Below are positions 9,429 to 17,145 of a stretch of 64,000 bases of DNA, one piece after another (within the stretch, counting starts at the first letter, position 1; every line of letters begins with the position of its first letter). Position numbers and translations under genes: made by a program. Below the pieces are notes generated by a model. That model had not been told where the DNA came from and did no database searches. It was given only the letters and a program-made list of their open reading frames with translations. This DNA comes from Microbacterium halophytorum (lineage in GTDB: Bacteria; Actinomycetota; Actinomycetes; Actinomycetales; Microbacteriaceae): NCBI RefSeq assembly GCF_002970975.1, contig NZ_PNFA01000014.1:50082-114081 (forward strand). Reading direction: 5' to 3'.

Positions 9429-9475
9429 TGCGGCTTCTCGCGGGTGTGCGACCGGCGGACCCACGAGAAGCCGCA
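9429..9475. repeat. Isolated strong hairpin in the purM upstream region
   Basis: Perfect 12-bp arms TGCGGCTTCTCG (9429-9440) and CGAGAAGCCGCA (9464-9475), extended inward after one mismatch by 4 bp (GGGT/ACCC). It lies between divergent genes, where a terminator would not be expected. Confidence 0.55.
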
Positions 9476-9591
9476 ATTGGGCGAGACGGGGTCGGGTCTT
9501 GAGCGGACTCGTCGACCGGTGCGGGATGGCGTAGGGCTCACGGGGATGCGCCCTGCCCCCGGCGCCCAGGTGAACACCCGGCGCGTGCCGC

Positions 9592-9597
9592 TAAGCT
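9592..9597 (+). promoter_or_regulatory. -10 hexamer TAAGCT for purM
   Basis: TAAGCT, then GTCCGG, then the GTG start at 9604. Leaderless pattern. Confidence 0.5.
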
Positions 9598-9603
9598 GTC
9601 CGG

Positions 9604-10743
9604 GTGGAATCGCAGTCCGCCAACGAGCGCCCCGGCGCCAGCAGTTCGACGTACGCACAGGCAGGGGTCGACACGGCAGCGGGCGACCTCGCCGTCGAGC
9701 TCATGAAGTCCTCCGTGAAGGCGACGCAGGGCCCCGAGGTCCTCGGCGGCGTCGGCGGCTTCGCCGGCCTGTACGACGCCAGCTTCCTCCTCGGCTACAA
9801 GCGCCCGCTGCTGGCCAGCAGCACCGACGGCGTCGGTACCAAGGTTGCGATCGCTCAGGCGATCGACAAGCACGACACGATCGGCCAGGACCTCGTCGGC
9901 ATGGTCGTCGACGACATCGTCGTGACCGGCGCGAAGCCGCTGTTCATGACCGACTACATCGCCACGGGCAAGGTCTACCCCGAGCGCATCGCCGACATCG
10001 TGCGCGGCATCGCCGAGGCCTGCAGCGCAACGGGAACGGCCCTCGTCGGCGGCGAGACCGCTGAGCACCCCGGCCTCCTCGGTCCGGATGACTACGACGT
10101 CGCGGGCGCCGCGACGGGCGTCGTCGAGGCCGACGACATGCTCGGCGCGCACCTCGTGCGGCCCGGCGATGCGATCCTCGCGCTCGAGTCGAGCGGCGTG
10201 CACTCCAACGGGTACTCGCTCGTGCGCCACATCCTGAAGAACGCCTCGCTCGGCTACGGCGACCGCTCCGACGACCTGGGCGCGACCTGGGGCGAGGCCC
10301 TCCTCACGCCCACGCGCCTGTACACGCGCGAGCTGCTCAGCCTCATCCGGAACGTGCCCGGCTCCGTGCATGCCCTCAGTCACGTGACGGGCGGCGGCAT
10401 CGCCGCCAACCTCGCGCGCGTGCTGCCGCAGGGCACGTGGGCCGAGGTCGACCGGTCGACGTGGAGCCCGCTCCCCGTCTTCCGCGCGCTCAGCGACGTC
10501 GCGGGCACCACGCTCGAATCGAGCGAGGGCACGTGGAACCTCGGCGTGGGCTTCTTCGCCGTCGTCGACGCGGGAAGCGTCGACGCGGCCGTCGCGTCCC
10601 TCGCGGGCGACGGCATCGCGGCCTGGCAGGTCGGCGCCGTGCAGTCCGGCGCCGCCCCGAGCGACGATTTCGAGCAGGGCGCCAAGGGCGTCGACGGCGG
10701 CGCTGTCCGCCTGGTTGGTTCATACCGAGACGGAGCGAAGTAA
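9604..10743 (+). CDS. purM: Phosphoribosylformylglycinamidine cyclo-ligase
   Basis: AIR synthetase: ATP-dependent ring closure of FGAM to aminoimidazole ribonucleotide, in the cytoplasm. 379 residues, slightly longer than the ~345 of E. coli because of an N-terminal extension of about 15 residues and a longer tail. Seen: YAQAGVDTAAGDLAVELMK at the start, GGFAGLYD, the glycine-rich STDGVGTKVAIA near residue 75, MVVDDIVVTGAKPLFMTDY, the GGETAEHPGL segment near 140 and HVTGGGIAANLARVLP near 258. The GTG start is set by the adjacent -10 element. purF follows after 7 nt, so the two form an operon. Confidence 0.97.
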   Translation: MESQSANERPGASSSTYAQAGVDTAAGDLAVELMKSSVKATQGPEVLGGVGGFAGLYDASFLLGYKRPLLASSTDGVGTKVAIAQAIDKHDTIGQDLVGMVVDDIVVTGAKPLFMTDYIATGKVYPERIADIVRGIAEACSATGTALVGGETAEHPGLLGPDDYDVAGAATGVVEADDMLGAHLVRPGDAILALESSGVHSNGYSLVRHILKNASLGYGDRSDDLGATWGEALLTPTRLYTRELLSLIRNVPGSVHALSHVTGGGIAANLARVLPQGTWAEVDRSTWSPLPVFRALSDVAGTTLESSEGTWNLGVGFFAVVDAGSVDAAVASLAGDGIAAWQVGAVQSGAAPSDDFEQGAKGVDGGAVRLVGSYRDGAK

Positions 10744-10750
10744 CCCTCAC

Positions 10751-12232
10751 ATGTGCGGCATCGTCGGAATGGTCGGCAGCGGTCCGGTCAACCAGGAGAT
10801 CTACGACTCCCTCCTCCTTCTGCAGCACCGTGGGCAGGATGCCACCGGCATCGCCACGGCCGAGCCCAGCGGCGTGATGCACTCGCACAAGGCGGGCGGC
10901 ATGGTGCGCGAGGCGTTCCGCACCCGCGACATGCGGTCTCTGCTCGGCAACGTGGGGCTCGGCCACGTGCGCTACGCGACGAAGGGCACGGCGTCGAGCG
11001 AGGAGGAGGCGCAGCCGTTCTACGTCAACGCCCCGTACGGCATCACGCTGATCCACAACGGCAACCTCACCAACACGCGCGAGCTCACCGTAGACATGGC
11101 CCAGCGCGACCGCCGCCACCTGAACTCGTCGAGCGACACCGAGCTGCTCGTGAACGTGCTCGCGAACGAGCTGCAGTCGACCCGCTCGAGCGTCGACCTC
11201 GAGCCCGACCGCATCTTCAGCGCCGTCACCCGCGTGCACGAGCGGGTCGAGGGCGCGTACGCCGCCATCGCGCTGATCGCCGGCTACGGCCTGCTCGCGT
11301 TCCGCGACCCCTTCGGCATCCGGCCCCTCATCCTCGGCCGTCGCACGCGCGAAGACGGCCGCGACGACTGGGTCGTCGCGAGCGAGTCGCTCGTGCTCGA
11401 GAACGCCGATTACGAGGTCGTGCGGGACGTCGCGCCCGGCGAGGCCGTGTACATCACGACCGAGGGCGAGCTGCACATCCGCCAGTGCGCCGCCGACCCG
11501 AGGCTGCGGCCGTGCTCGTTCGAGTACGTCTACCTCGCGCGGCCCGACTCCGTGATGAACGGGATCTCCGTGTATGAGTCGCGGCTCCGGATGGGCGAGA
11601 AGCTCGCGAAGACCATCGCGAAGCACACGCCGGAGGGCGCGATCGACGTGGTCATGCCCATCCCGGATTCGGCCCGACCCGCCGCGATGGAGGTCGCCCG
11701 CGTCCTCGGCATCGAGTACCGCGAGGGCTTCTACAAGAACCGCTACGTCGGCCGCACCTTCATCATGCCCGGACAGGCCGTGCGCAAGAAGAGCGTGCGC
11801 CAGAAGCTCAACGCGATGTCGACGGAGTTCCGCGGCAAGAACGTGCTGCTGATCGACGACTCGATCGTGCGAGGCACGACGAGCCGCCAGATCATCGAGA
11901 TGGCACGCGCCGCCGGCGCGAAGAGCGTGACGTTCGCCTCGGCCGCGCCGCCCGTGCGCTACCCGCACGTGTACGGCATCAATATGCCGTCGCGCCACGA
12001 ACTGATCGCCCACGGCCGCACGATCCCCGAGATCGCCGAGGAGCTCGGCTGCGACCACCTCGTCTACCAGGAGGTCGAGGACCTCCGCGACGCGATCCTC
12101 GAGGGCTGCGAGTCCGACGAGGAGCGCGCCCGCTTCGACGACATGGACCTCAGCCCCTTCGACGGCCGCTACGTCACCGGTACCGTGTCGGACGAGTACC
12201 TCGCCTGGGTCGAGTCGAACCAGGAGTCCTGA
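10751..12232 (+). CDS. purF: Amidophosphoribosyltransferase
   Basis: Commits PRPP to purine synthesis by transferring the glutamine amide nitrogen to give phosphoribosylamine. 493 residues. Seen: the start MCGIVGMVGSG, whose Cys2 becomes the N-terminal glutaminase nucleophile after Met removal; LLLLQHRGQDATGIAT; GLGHVRYATKG; the Ntn-hydrolase domain to about residue 250; and the C-terminal phosphoribosyltransferase domain with the PRPP loop VLLIDDSIVRGTTS near residue 370. EYVYLARPDS and GFYKNRYVGRTFIMP are typical. No long propeptide, so this is the Cys2-start type. It follows purM by 7 nt and is trailed by a 90-bp tandem repeat. Confidence 0.98.
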   Translation: MCGIVGMVGSGPVNQEIYDSLLLLQHRGQDATGIATAEPSGVMHSHKAGGMVREAFRTRDMRSLLGNVGLGHVRYATKGTASSEEEAQPFYVNAPYGITLIHNGNLTNTRELTVDMAQRDRRHLNSSSDTELLVNVLANELQSTRSSVDLEPDRIFSAVTRVHERVEGAYAAIALIAGYGLLAFRDPFGIRPLILGRRTREDGRDDWVVASESLVLENADYEVVRDVAPGEAVYITTEGELHIRQCAADPRLRPCSFEYVYLARPDSVMNGISVYESRLRMGEKLAKTIAKHTPEGAIDVVMPIPDSARPAAMEVARVLGIEYREGFYKNRYVGRTFIMPGQAVRKKSVRQKLNAMSTEFRGKNVLLIDDSIVRGTTSRQIIEMARAAGAKSVTFASAAPPVRYPHVYGINMPSRHELIAHGRTIPEIAEELGCDHLVYQEVEDLRDAILEGCESDEERARFDDMDLSPFDGRYVTGTVSDEYLAWVESNQES

Positions 12233-12254
12233 CCGCAGACGCTCAGGCACGCCA

Positions 12255-12466
12255 TCTGCGGCGTTGTCCTCGTCGCTGGCCTGGGGGCCCGCTCCTCGTC
12301 CGCCTTGCAGCTGGCGCGCCTGAGCGCCTGCGGTGGTGGCGTCGTCTGCGGCGTTGTCCTCGTCGCTGGCCTGGGGGCCCGCTCCTCGTCCGCCTTGCAG
12401 CTGGCGCGCCTGAGCGCCTGCGGTGGTGGCGTCGTCTGCGGCGTTGTCCTCGTCGCTGGCCTGGGG
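12255..12466. repeat. 90-bp direct tandem repeat, 2.4 copies, 3' of purF
   Basis: The unit starts TCTGCGGCGTTGTCCTCGTC at 12255, 12345 and 12435. Copies appear identical; the third stops after CTGGGG at 12466. An inverted copy of the unit's segment near 12314-12337 (GGCGCGCCTGAGCGCCTGCG) lies at 12233-12253 with about two mismatches, so the array can pair with the sequence just after purF. Confidence 0.9.
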
Positions 12467-12528
12467 TCGTGGTTGGATGCTGATCGAACGCTCGGGCTTT
12501 CCCCAGCGCGCTCATCGCGCGAGCGTGC

Positions 12529-12534
12529 TGTGAT
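12529..12534 (+). promoter_or_regulatory. -10-like hexamer TGTGAT for the PGPGW gene
   Basis: TGTGAT, then GGACCG, then the ATG at 12541. The spacing fits leaderless initiation although the hexamer is a weaker match than others. Confidence 0.3.
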
Positions 12535-12540
12535 GGACCG

Positions 12541-12942
12541 ATGGGGAACGACGACCGGAACGCACCGCACGGCGACGGTGACTCGGGTGTTCCCTCCGGC
12601 GCTGAGCTCGCCCGGATGGAGCACACCGCTCACCAGCGCTCGCACCGGTTCCGCGCCTGGCTGCACCGGCGGCATCCCGCCGTTCGGATCACGTACCGCG
12701 TGCTGATCGCGGTGCTGGGTGCGCTCGTGATCGCGATCGGCCTGATCATCGTGCCGCTGCCGGGGCCCGGCTGGCTCATCGTGTTCGGCGGCCTCGCGAT
12801 CCTCGCGACCGAGTTCGCGTGGGCGCGCCGGCTCGCGCACTGGCTCAAGCGCCAGCTGGACCGCTTCTGGGCCTGGTGGAAGGCCCGGCGCGCGCGCAAG
12901 CGCGCCGAGAAGGCCGCCCGCCGCGCGGCTGGGCTCGCCTGA
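12541..12942 (+). CDS. PGPGW-family membrane protein (TIGR02611 type)
   Basis: 133-residue actinobacterial membrane protein of the PGPGW family. Seen: a hydrophilic N-terminus of about 50 residues, two hydrophobic stretches separated by the family signature VPLPGPGWLIVFGG (about residues 76-89), then a Trp/Arg-rich amphipathic tail (FWAWWKARRARKRAEKAARR) expected to sit at the membrane surface. The function of the family is not known. The start follows from the -10-like element and the absence of other in-frame starts with support. It converges on the ABC exporter operon. Confidence 0.8.
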   Translation: MGNDDRNAPHGDGDSGVPSGAELARMEHTAHQRSHRFRAWLHRRHPAVRITYRVLIAVLGALVIAIGLIIVPLPGPGWLIVFGGLAILATEFAWARRLAHWLKRQLDRFWAWWKARRARKRAEKAARRAAGLA

Positions 12943-12949
12943 CCGCACC

Positions 12950-13010
12950 ATCGCTATCTCAGTCGTTGCGCCTCATCCGGCGGATTCACCGCAATAGATG
13001 AGATAGCGAT
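12950..13010. terminator. 61-bp nested palindrome, bidirectional terminator candidate
   Basis: Symmetric around base 12980. Outer arms ATCGCTATCTCA / TGAGATAGCGAT are perfect over 12 bp (12950-12961, 12999-13010); middle arms TTGCG/CGCAA (12966-12970, 12990-12994) and inner arms ATCCG/CGGAT (12975-12979, 12981-12985) share the same axis, separated by 4-nt mismatched blocks. It lies between convergent genes. Confidence 0.6.
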
Positions 13011-13020
13011 TCGGTCGAAG

Positions 13021-13755
13021 CTACGGCGTGCGGCGGTGCAGCGTCAGTGCGGCGAGCAGGATGAAGCCGATGGTGCAGCCGACGATCACCGTCAGCGGGC
13101 CGTACACGTCCCATCCGGTCTCGCCGATCGTGACGGCGTCCATCGCATCGATCGCGTAGCTGAGCGGGAGCCAGTCTGAGACCGCCTGCAGCACGTCGGG
13201 CATCGTGTCGCGGGGCACGATGACGCCGCCCAGCAGGATCTGCGGGAACACCAGCAGGGGCATGAACTGCACCGCCTGGAACTCGGTTCGGGCGAAGGCG
13301 CTCGCGAGCAGGCCGAGAGCTGTGCCGAGCAGCGCGTTCAGCACGGCGACGAGGCCGAGCTCCCAGACGGGGCCGTCCGAATCGAGGCCGCAGACCCACA
13401 CCGCGAACGACACCGTCACGACCGCCTGCGCCGCGGCGGCGAGGCCGAAGGCGAGGGCGTAGCCCGCGACGAAGTCGGCCTTGCCGAGCGGCGTCGTCAT
13501 GAGCCGCTCCAGGGTGCCCGATCGGCGCTCCCGCAGGGTCGTGATCGACGTGATCAGGAACATCACGACGAAGGGGAACAGCGCCAGGATCGCGGGCCCG
13601 ACCTGGTCGAAGACGCCGTCGGCGTCGACGAAGATCCAGGCGAAGAGGCCGACGAGCATGCTCGGTGCGACCAGCATGAGGACGATCGAACGCGGGTCGG
13701 CGCGCAACTGCAGGAGGACGCGGCCGGCCGTCGCGAAGGTGCGCGCGGGGGTCAT
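13021..13755 (-). CDS. ABC-2 type exporter permease
   Basis: Membrane subunit of an ABC-2 type exporter (DrrB/NodJ-like), 244 residues with six hydrophobic segments. Seen: the ABC-2 pattern TLRERRSGTLERLMTTPLGKADFVAGYALAFGL around residues 85-118, the coupling-helix region of this family, and PLLVFPQILLGGVIVPRDTMP near 185. It overlaps the upstream ATPase gene by 4 nt (ATGA), so they are translationally coupled. The partner ATPase and the TetR regulator suggest drug or lipid export. The substrate is not predictable. Confidence 0.88.
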   Translation of the reverse strand: MTPARTFATAGRVLLQLRADPRSIVLMLVAPSMLVGLFAWIFVDADGVFDQVGPAILALFPFVVMFLITSITTLRERRSGTLERLMTTPLGKADFVAGYALAFGLAAAAQAVVTVSFAVWVCGLDSDGPVWELGLVAVLNALLGTALGLLASAFARTEFQAVQFMPLLVFPQILLGGVIVPRDTMPDVLQAVSDWLPLSYAIDAMDAVTIGETGWDVYGPLTVIVGCTIGFILLAALTLHRRTP

Positions 13756-14528
13756 CGCTCGGCCCGCCTCTCGCGGCGGGTGAGCGGGTGGTCGGCGGCA
13801 TCCGGATGCGCGCCCGAGCGGATGAGCTCGAGGAACGCCGCGTCGGCGTCGGCTGCCCCGGTAGCGGCGAGGAGGCCGGCCGGCGTGGTGTCGGCGATGA
13901 CGCGGCCCTCGCGCATCAGCAGGAGCCGGTCGCAGCGCGTCGCCTCGTCCATGACGTGGCTCGAGACGAGCAGGGTGGCGCCGGTGTCGGCGATGCCCCG
14001 GAACGTCGACCAGAGCTCGTCCCGCAGCACCGGGTCGAGCCCGACGGTCGGTTCGTCGAGCACGATCAGTTCGGGGTCTCCCAGCAGCGCGACGGCGAGC
14101 GAGACGCGGCTGCGCTGACCGCCCGAGAGGTCGCCGGCGAGGCCGCGGGCGTGCTCCGTGAGGCCGACGGTGTCGATCGCCCGGTCGGCATCGCGCCGGC
14201 CCAGGCCCGCGGCGCGGGCGAAATAGCGCAGGTTGTCGCGCACGCTGAGGTCGTCATAGACGGCGGCCGACTGCGTCGCATACGAGACGCGTCGGCGCAG
14301 GCCTCGCGACCCGGCGCGGTCGCCCAGGACGGTGACAGTGCCGCCGCGGGTCTTCTGCACGCCGACGATCGAGCGCATCAGCGTCGATTTGCCGCATCCG
14401 GATGGCCCGAGCAGCCCCGTCACGCTGCCCCGGATGATGTCGACATCGAGCCCGTCGAACACCGTCCGGCTCCCGCGCCGCACGGTCAGCCCGCGCACGG
14501 CGACCGCGGCATCCGGTTTATTCATCAT
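13752..14528 (-). CDS. ABC exporter ATP-binding protein
   Basis: Nucleotide-binding subunit of the ABC-2 exporter, 258 residues. Seen: Walker A GPSGCGKST near residue 39, a Q-loop region SYATQSAAVYDDLS near 85, signature LSGGQRSRVSLA near 138, Walker B ELIVLDEPTVGLDP near 157, and the switch His in SSHVMDEATRC near 192. The first Met (14528) or the next codon (14525) could be the start; both lie inside the palindromic operator. It precedes the permease with a 4-nt overlap and is likely repressed by the TetR protein encoded 217 bp upstream. Confidence 0.92.
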   Translation of the reverse strand: MMNKPDAAVAVRGLTVRRGSRTVFDGLDVDIIRGSVTGLLGPSGCGKSTLMRSIVGVQKTRGGTVTVLGDRAGSRGLRRRVSYATQSAAVYDDLSVRDNLRYFARAAGLGRRDADRAIDTVGLTEHARGLAGDLSGGQRSRVSLAVALLGDPELIVLDEPTVGLDPVLRDELWSTFRGIADTGATLLVSSHVMDEATRCDRLLLMREGRVIADTTPAGLLAATGAADADAAFLELIRSGAHPDAADHPLTRRERRAER

Positions 14529-14538
14529 GTGATGAATA
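14519..14538. promoter_or_regulatory. Palindromic operator over ABC exporter start codon
   Basis: Perfect 9-bp inverted repeat TATTCATCA-TG-TGATGAATA that covers the start codon of the exporter ATPase gene. Size, symmetry and place suit a TetR-family operator; the neighbouring TetR gene is the obvious candidate. Confidence 0.6.
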
Positions 14539-14744
14539 TCTCGCGGTGGGGCGCTCCTGTCAAGTGCCCGCGCGAGCCCCCGAACCCCGTCAGATCGATG
14601 CCCACATCCGTCGAAGTCGCAGATGACGCGCTGAAAGTCGATGCCTTAGCGCGTCGATTGTCACGGCGGCGGGGCGCCGGGGCGGCCGCGCGGCGGGCAG
14701 TCGGGCGCGGGGCGAGCACGCTCGAGGCGGGAGCGGGCGCCGGG

Positions 14745-15353
14745 TCAGCCGGCGAGGTACGTCTGCACCGCCGCGCCGACGCGGGCGGCGACCTCGTCGA
14801 CCGGTGCCTTCGCGAGGGCGGGGAGCTTCAGCACGTAGCGGGCGATCAGGAGGCCGCCGATCTGGCTGCCGACGAGGGACGCGCGCAGGTCGACGTCCTC
14901 GCCGTCGATGCGTGCGGCGACCTTGCGGATCACCTCGCGCTCGAGGAAGCCCGCCAGGAGGGGGGTGGCGGCGCGATTGCCGAGGCTCGTGCGCACCATC
15001 GACACGGCCTTCCGTCGGGTCGGCTTGTCCTCCAACGCGACGAGCAGATAGGTCACGAGCCGCACGCCGATCTCGTCGACGGGCCCGGCGAGGATCTCCT
15101 CGAGGGCCTTGTCGGGCCGCACGGGGAAGTCGACGACCGTCGTGAACAGGTCGGCCTTCGTGCCGAAGTGGTGGTGGATCGCCGCGGCGTCGACACCGGC
15201 GCGCGCCGCGATGCCGCGCATCGTGGCGCCGTCGTAGCCGTGCTCCGCGAACTCCGCTTCGGCAGCCGAGACGATCGCGTCGCGCGCCGAGTCCTCGCCG
15301 GCTCGCGGTCGCCCGCGGCCCCGCTTGCCGCCCGGGGTTCTGAGGATGCTCAT
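14745..15353 (-). CDS. TetR-family repressor
   Basis: One-component transcriptional regulator, 202 residues. The N-terminal helix-turn-helix spans about residues 25-70: AIVSAAEAEFAEHGYDGATMRGIAARAGVDAAAIHHHFGTK in overlapping form, with the recognition-helix pattern GVDAAAIHHHFGTK. The C-terminal ligand domain is helical and ends RVGAAVQTYLAG. It lies upstream of, and in the same direction as, the ABC exporter genes, so local control of the exporter is likely. The ATG at 15353 has TACGCT 6 nt upstream, a leaderless start. Confidence 0.9.
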   Translation of the reverse strand: MSILRTPGGKRGRGRPRAGEDSARDAIVSAAEAEFAEHGYDGATMRGIAARAGVDAAAIHHHFGTKADLFTTVVDFPVRPDKALEEILAGPVDEIGVRLVTYLLVALEDKPTRRKAVSMVRTSLGNRAATPLLAGFLEREVIRKVAARIDGEDVDLRASLVGSQIGGLLIARYVLKLPALAKAPVDEVAARVGAAVQTYLAG

Positions 15354-15359
15354 CCCACC

Positions 15360-15365
15360 AGCGTA
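15360..15365 (-). promoter_or_regulatory. -10 hexamer TACGCT for the TetR gene
   Basis: Minus-strand TACGCT, then GGTGGG, then ATG at 15353. Leaderless pattern. Confidence 0.5.
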
Positions 15366-15443
15366 AGCCGCATCCCGCGGTGCGCACGGCGGCTCGCGTC
15401 GCGCGCCCCTCGCATCCGGATCACCGACCGCAGAAACGCGAAG

Positions 15444-15468
15444 AGCCGCGGGGTGAACCCCCGCGGCT
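15444..15468 (-). terminator. Rho-independent terminator of DUF3073 gene
   Basis: Perfect 10-bp stem AGCCGCGGGG / CCCCGCGGCT with a 5-nt loop, 14 bp beyond the DUF3073 stop codon on the minus strand. Confidence 0.7.
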
Positions 15469-15481
15469 GCGCGTCGAAGCG

Positions 15482-15670
15482 TCAGGCGTGCTTCGCCTGC
15501 GAGTCCTCGTCCTCGTCGGAGTACTGGTCCGCCCAGCGGTCGACGTAGAGGTCGTCGTTGTTGTCGGTTGCCAGCTCTCGCTGGAGCCCGTCGAGGTCCA
15601 CATCCGGGCTGAAGGACTTGAGTTCGCGAGCGAGCTTCGTGTGCTTCGCCTTCTGACGGCCACGTCCCAT
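15482..15670 (-). CDS. DUF3073 protein, 62 aa
   Basis: Small conserved actinobacterial protein starting MGRGRQKAKHTKLARELK, the DUF3073 hallmark, followed by an acidic tail (DRWADQYSDEDEDSQAKHA). A basic N-terminus and acidic C-terminus suggest a nucleic-acid or ribosome-associated role, but none has been shown. It is commonly located near purM/purF, as here. The ATG at 15670 matches the family start; the upstream sequence on this strand runs into the promoter region of the divergent stress-protein gene. Confidence 0.88.
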   Translation of the reverse strand: MGRGRQKAKHTKLARELKSFSPDVDLDGLQRELATDNNDDLYVDRWADQYSDEDEDSQAKHA

Positions 15671-15816
15671 GCGCGAGACCCCCTTTACCAAGCTGTCGGG
15701 CTGCTGTCCCGATACGTTCACGTTACCCAGCGGACACCGCCGGAAAGAGTAGGCTTCAGGATACCACGAGGGCGGGAAGCACCGGCCTGGCGGACAGCCT
15801 GAAGGAGGCGATGAAG

Positions 15817-16377
15817 ATGTCGGAGAACCTCGAACCCGAGGGTGGCAGGGCACGGGAATCGGCGGACGACTCGGCGCTCACCGGCGCGGTCGTCGTGGGG
15901 GCGACGCCCGGTCAGAACCCCCGTGTCGTCAAGGAAGCCGGGCGCTATGCGAAGCTCCTGGGCGCGACGCTGGTCGTCGTCCACGTCGACGTGACGCGCT
16001 TCGTGACCTACGAGGACCCGGACGGCTATGTGCACTCCGCGCCCATCGACATCAACGTCGACGCGGGCGTCGAGGAGTTCGAGCTCGTCAAGCAGGAGGT
16101 GGGCGCCCAGCTGGTCGGCTCCGGCGTGACGTGGGAGGCGCGTCAGCTCGTCGGCGATCCGGCCCTCGCCCTGAAGCACTTCACGAAGAAGATCGACGCG
16201 CAGCTCATCGTCGTCGGCACCAGGAGGCGCGGATTCGGCGACTCGCTCCGCGAGTTCTTCACCGGCTCCGTCGCCGCGCGCCTCTCGCATCGACACAGCC
16301 TGCCGATCCTGGTGGTGCCGCAGAGCGAGCCGATGGCGGACGACGAGGACTTCCCCGAGGTCGAAGCCGACGCCTGA
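15817..16377 (+). CDS. Universal stress protein (UspA family)
   Basis: Single-domain Usp of 186 residues. Seen: the first strand GAVVVGATPGQNPRVVKEAGRYAKLLGATLVVVHVDVTR and the nucleotide-binding C-terminal part LIVVGTRRRGFGDSLREFFTGSVAARLSHRHSLPILVVP in overlapping segments, which has the usual order G...G...GS before HxxxPILVVP. The Gly spacing is not the exact ATP-binding G-2x-G-9x-G, so ATP binding is uncertain. The ATG at 15817 is preferred over that at 15811 because AGGAGG (15803-15808) is 8 nt from it and only 2 nt from the other. A large hairpin follows the gene. Confidence 0.85.
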   Translation: MSENLEPEGGRARESADDSALTGAVVVGATPGQNPRVVKEAGRYAKLLGATLVVVHVDVTRFVTYEDPDGYVHSAPIDINVDAGVEEFELVKQEVGAQLVGSGVTWEARQLVGDPALALKHFTKKIDAQLIVVGTRRRGFGDSLREFFTGSVAARLSHRHSLPILVVPQSEPMADDEDFPEVEADA

Positions 16378-16384
16378 GGCGCGG

Positions 16385-16448
16385 TACACCGCGACGGGGC
16401 CTGTCCCGACGATGCGCGACGCGTCGTCGGGACGGGCCCCGCGGTGTA
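16385..16448 (+). terminator. Long hairpin after the universal stress gene
   Basis: Arms of about 28 nt: TACACCGC (16385-16392) pairs with GCGGTGTA (16441-16448), then GGGGCCTGTCCCGACGATGC pairs with its near-complement, with only a bulge and one mismatch. Placed 8 bp after the stop codon and before the convergent PadR gene, so it may serve both strands. Confidence 0.75.
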
Positions 16449-16530
16449 TCGGGGGCCGCCGTACGCTTCGGTGCGACGGCCGCGGGGCTCCGGATGACGC
16501 ACCAGCGGCATCCGGAGCCCCGCGCGCCGG

Positions 16531-17145
16531 TCAGGGGCGAGGAACCCCGAGCCGAGCGGTGACCGACGCCGCGGCCGCCGCCAGCGTCGCGTCGAGCTCG
16601 TCGACCACGGTCGAAGGCAGCTCGCCGCCGCGGGCGACGTGCGAGCGCAGCTCCGCCTTCATGCGGCCGCGGAACTCGGCGATGGTCGCCTCGGCGCGCT
16701 GGAGCTGCTCGCGGGCGGCGACGCGCGGGTCGGGCTGCGGCTGCGCCCGCGGCGCCTTCCGTTCGGCCTTCGCAGCGGCCGCGAGGTCGGCGCGCAGGCT
16801 TTTCATGGCGGCCTGCACGCTTGTGCGCACCTCGTCGGCGATCAGTCGCACCGAATCGGCGAGGCCGTTCTCGATCGCCGTGACGTCGTCGGCACGCGCC
16901 CGCACCTCGCCGCGCCCCGCGTCCGTGATCTCGTACACGCTCTTGCGCCCCTCCGAGCGCTTGGTCACGAGCCCGTCGGCCTCGAGCTTGGCGAGCCGGG
17001 GGTAGATCGTGCCGGCGCTCGGCGTGTAGGTGCCGCCGGTGCGCTCGGAGAGGGCCTGCATGATGTCGTAGCCGTGGCGGGGCGACTCGTCGAGCAGGTG
17101 CAGCAGGTACAGGCGCAGGTCGCCGTGCGAGAAGACGGGGGGCAT
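16531..17145 (-). CDS. PadR-family transcriptional regulator
   Basis: Winged-helix repressor, 204 residues. Seen: the PadR N-terminal domain from residue 7, with LRLYLLHLLDESPRHGYDI, SERTGGTYTPSAGTIYPRL and LEADGLVTKRSEGRKSVYEI, followed by a long Ala-rich helical C-terminal domain, as in the PadR-s1 type with an extended coiled C-terminus. The start overlaps the stop codon of the DUF4097 gene by 1 nt (TGATG), so the two form an operon. It probably represses this operon by binding the A/T-rich palindromic region near 18141. Confidence 0.9.
   Translation of the reverse strand: MPPVFSHGDLRLYLLHLLDESPRHGYDIMQALSERTGGTYTPSAGTIYPRLAKLEADGLVTKRSEGRKSVYEITDAGRGEVRARADDVTAIENGLADSVRLIADEVRTSVQAAMKSLRADLAAAAKAERKAPRAQPQPDPRVAAREQLQRAEATIAEFRGRMKAELRSHVARGGELPSTVVDELDATLAAAAASVTARLGVPRP

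Larger units (their letters stand above)
12233..12540. other. 308-bp region after purF with tandem repeat
   Basis: It consists mainly of the 90-bp tandem repeat described separately. The first 21 bp after the purF stop are a near-perfect inverted copy of a segment inside each repeat unit. No credible gene is seen. Confidence 0.6.

Noticed and set aside
12255..12466. CRISPR array
   Set aside because: The units are contiguous 90-mers without spacers, and no cas genes are nearby.
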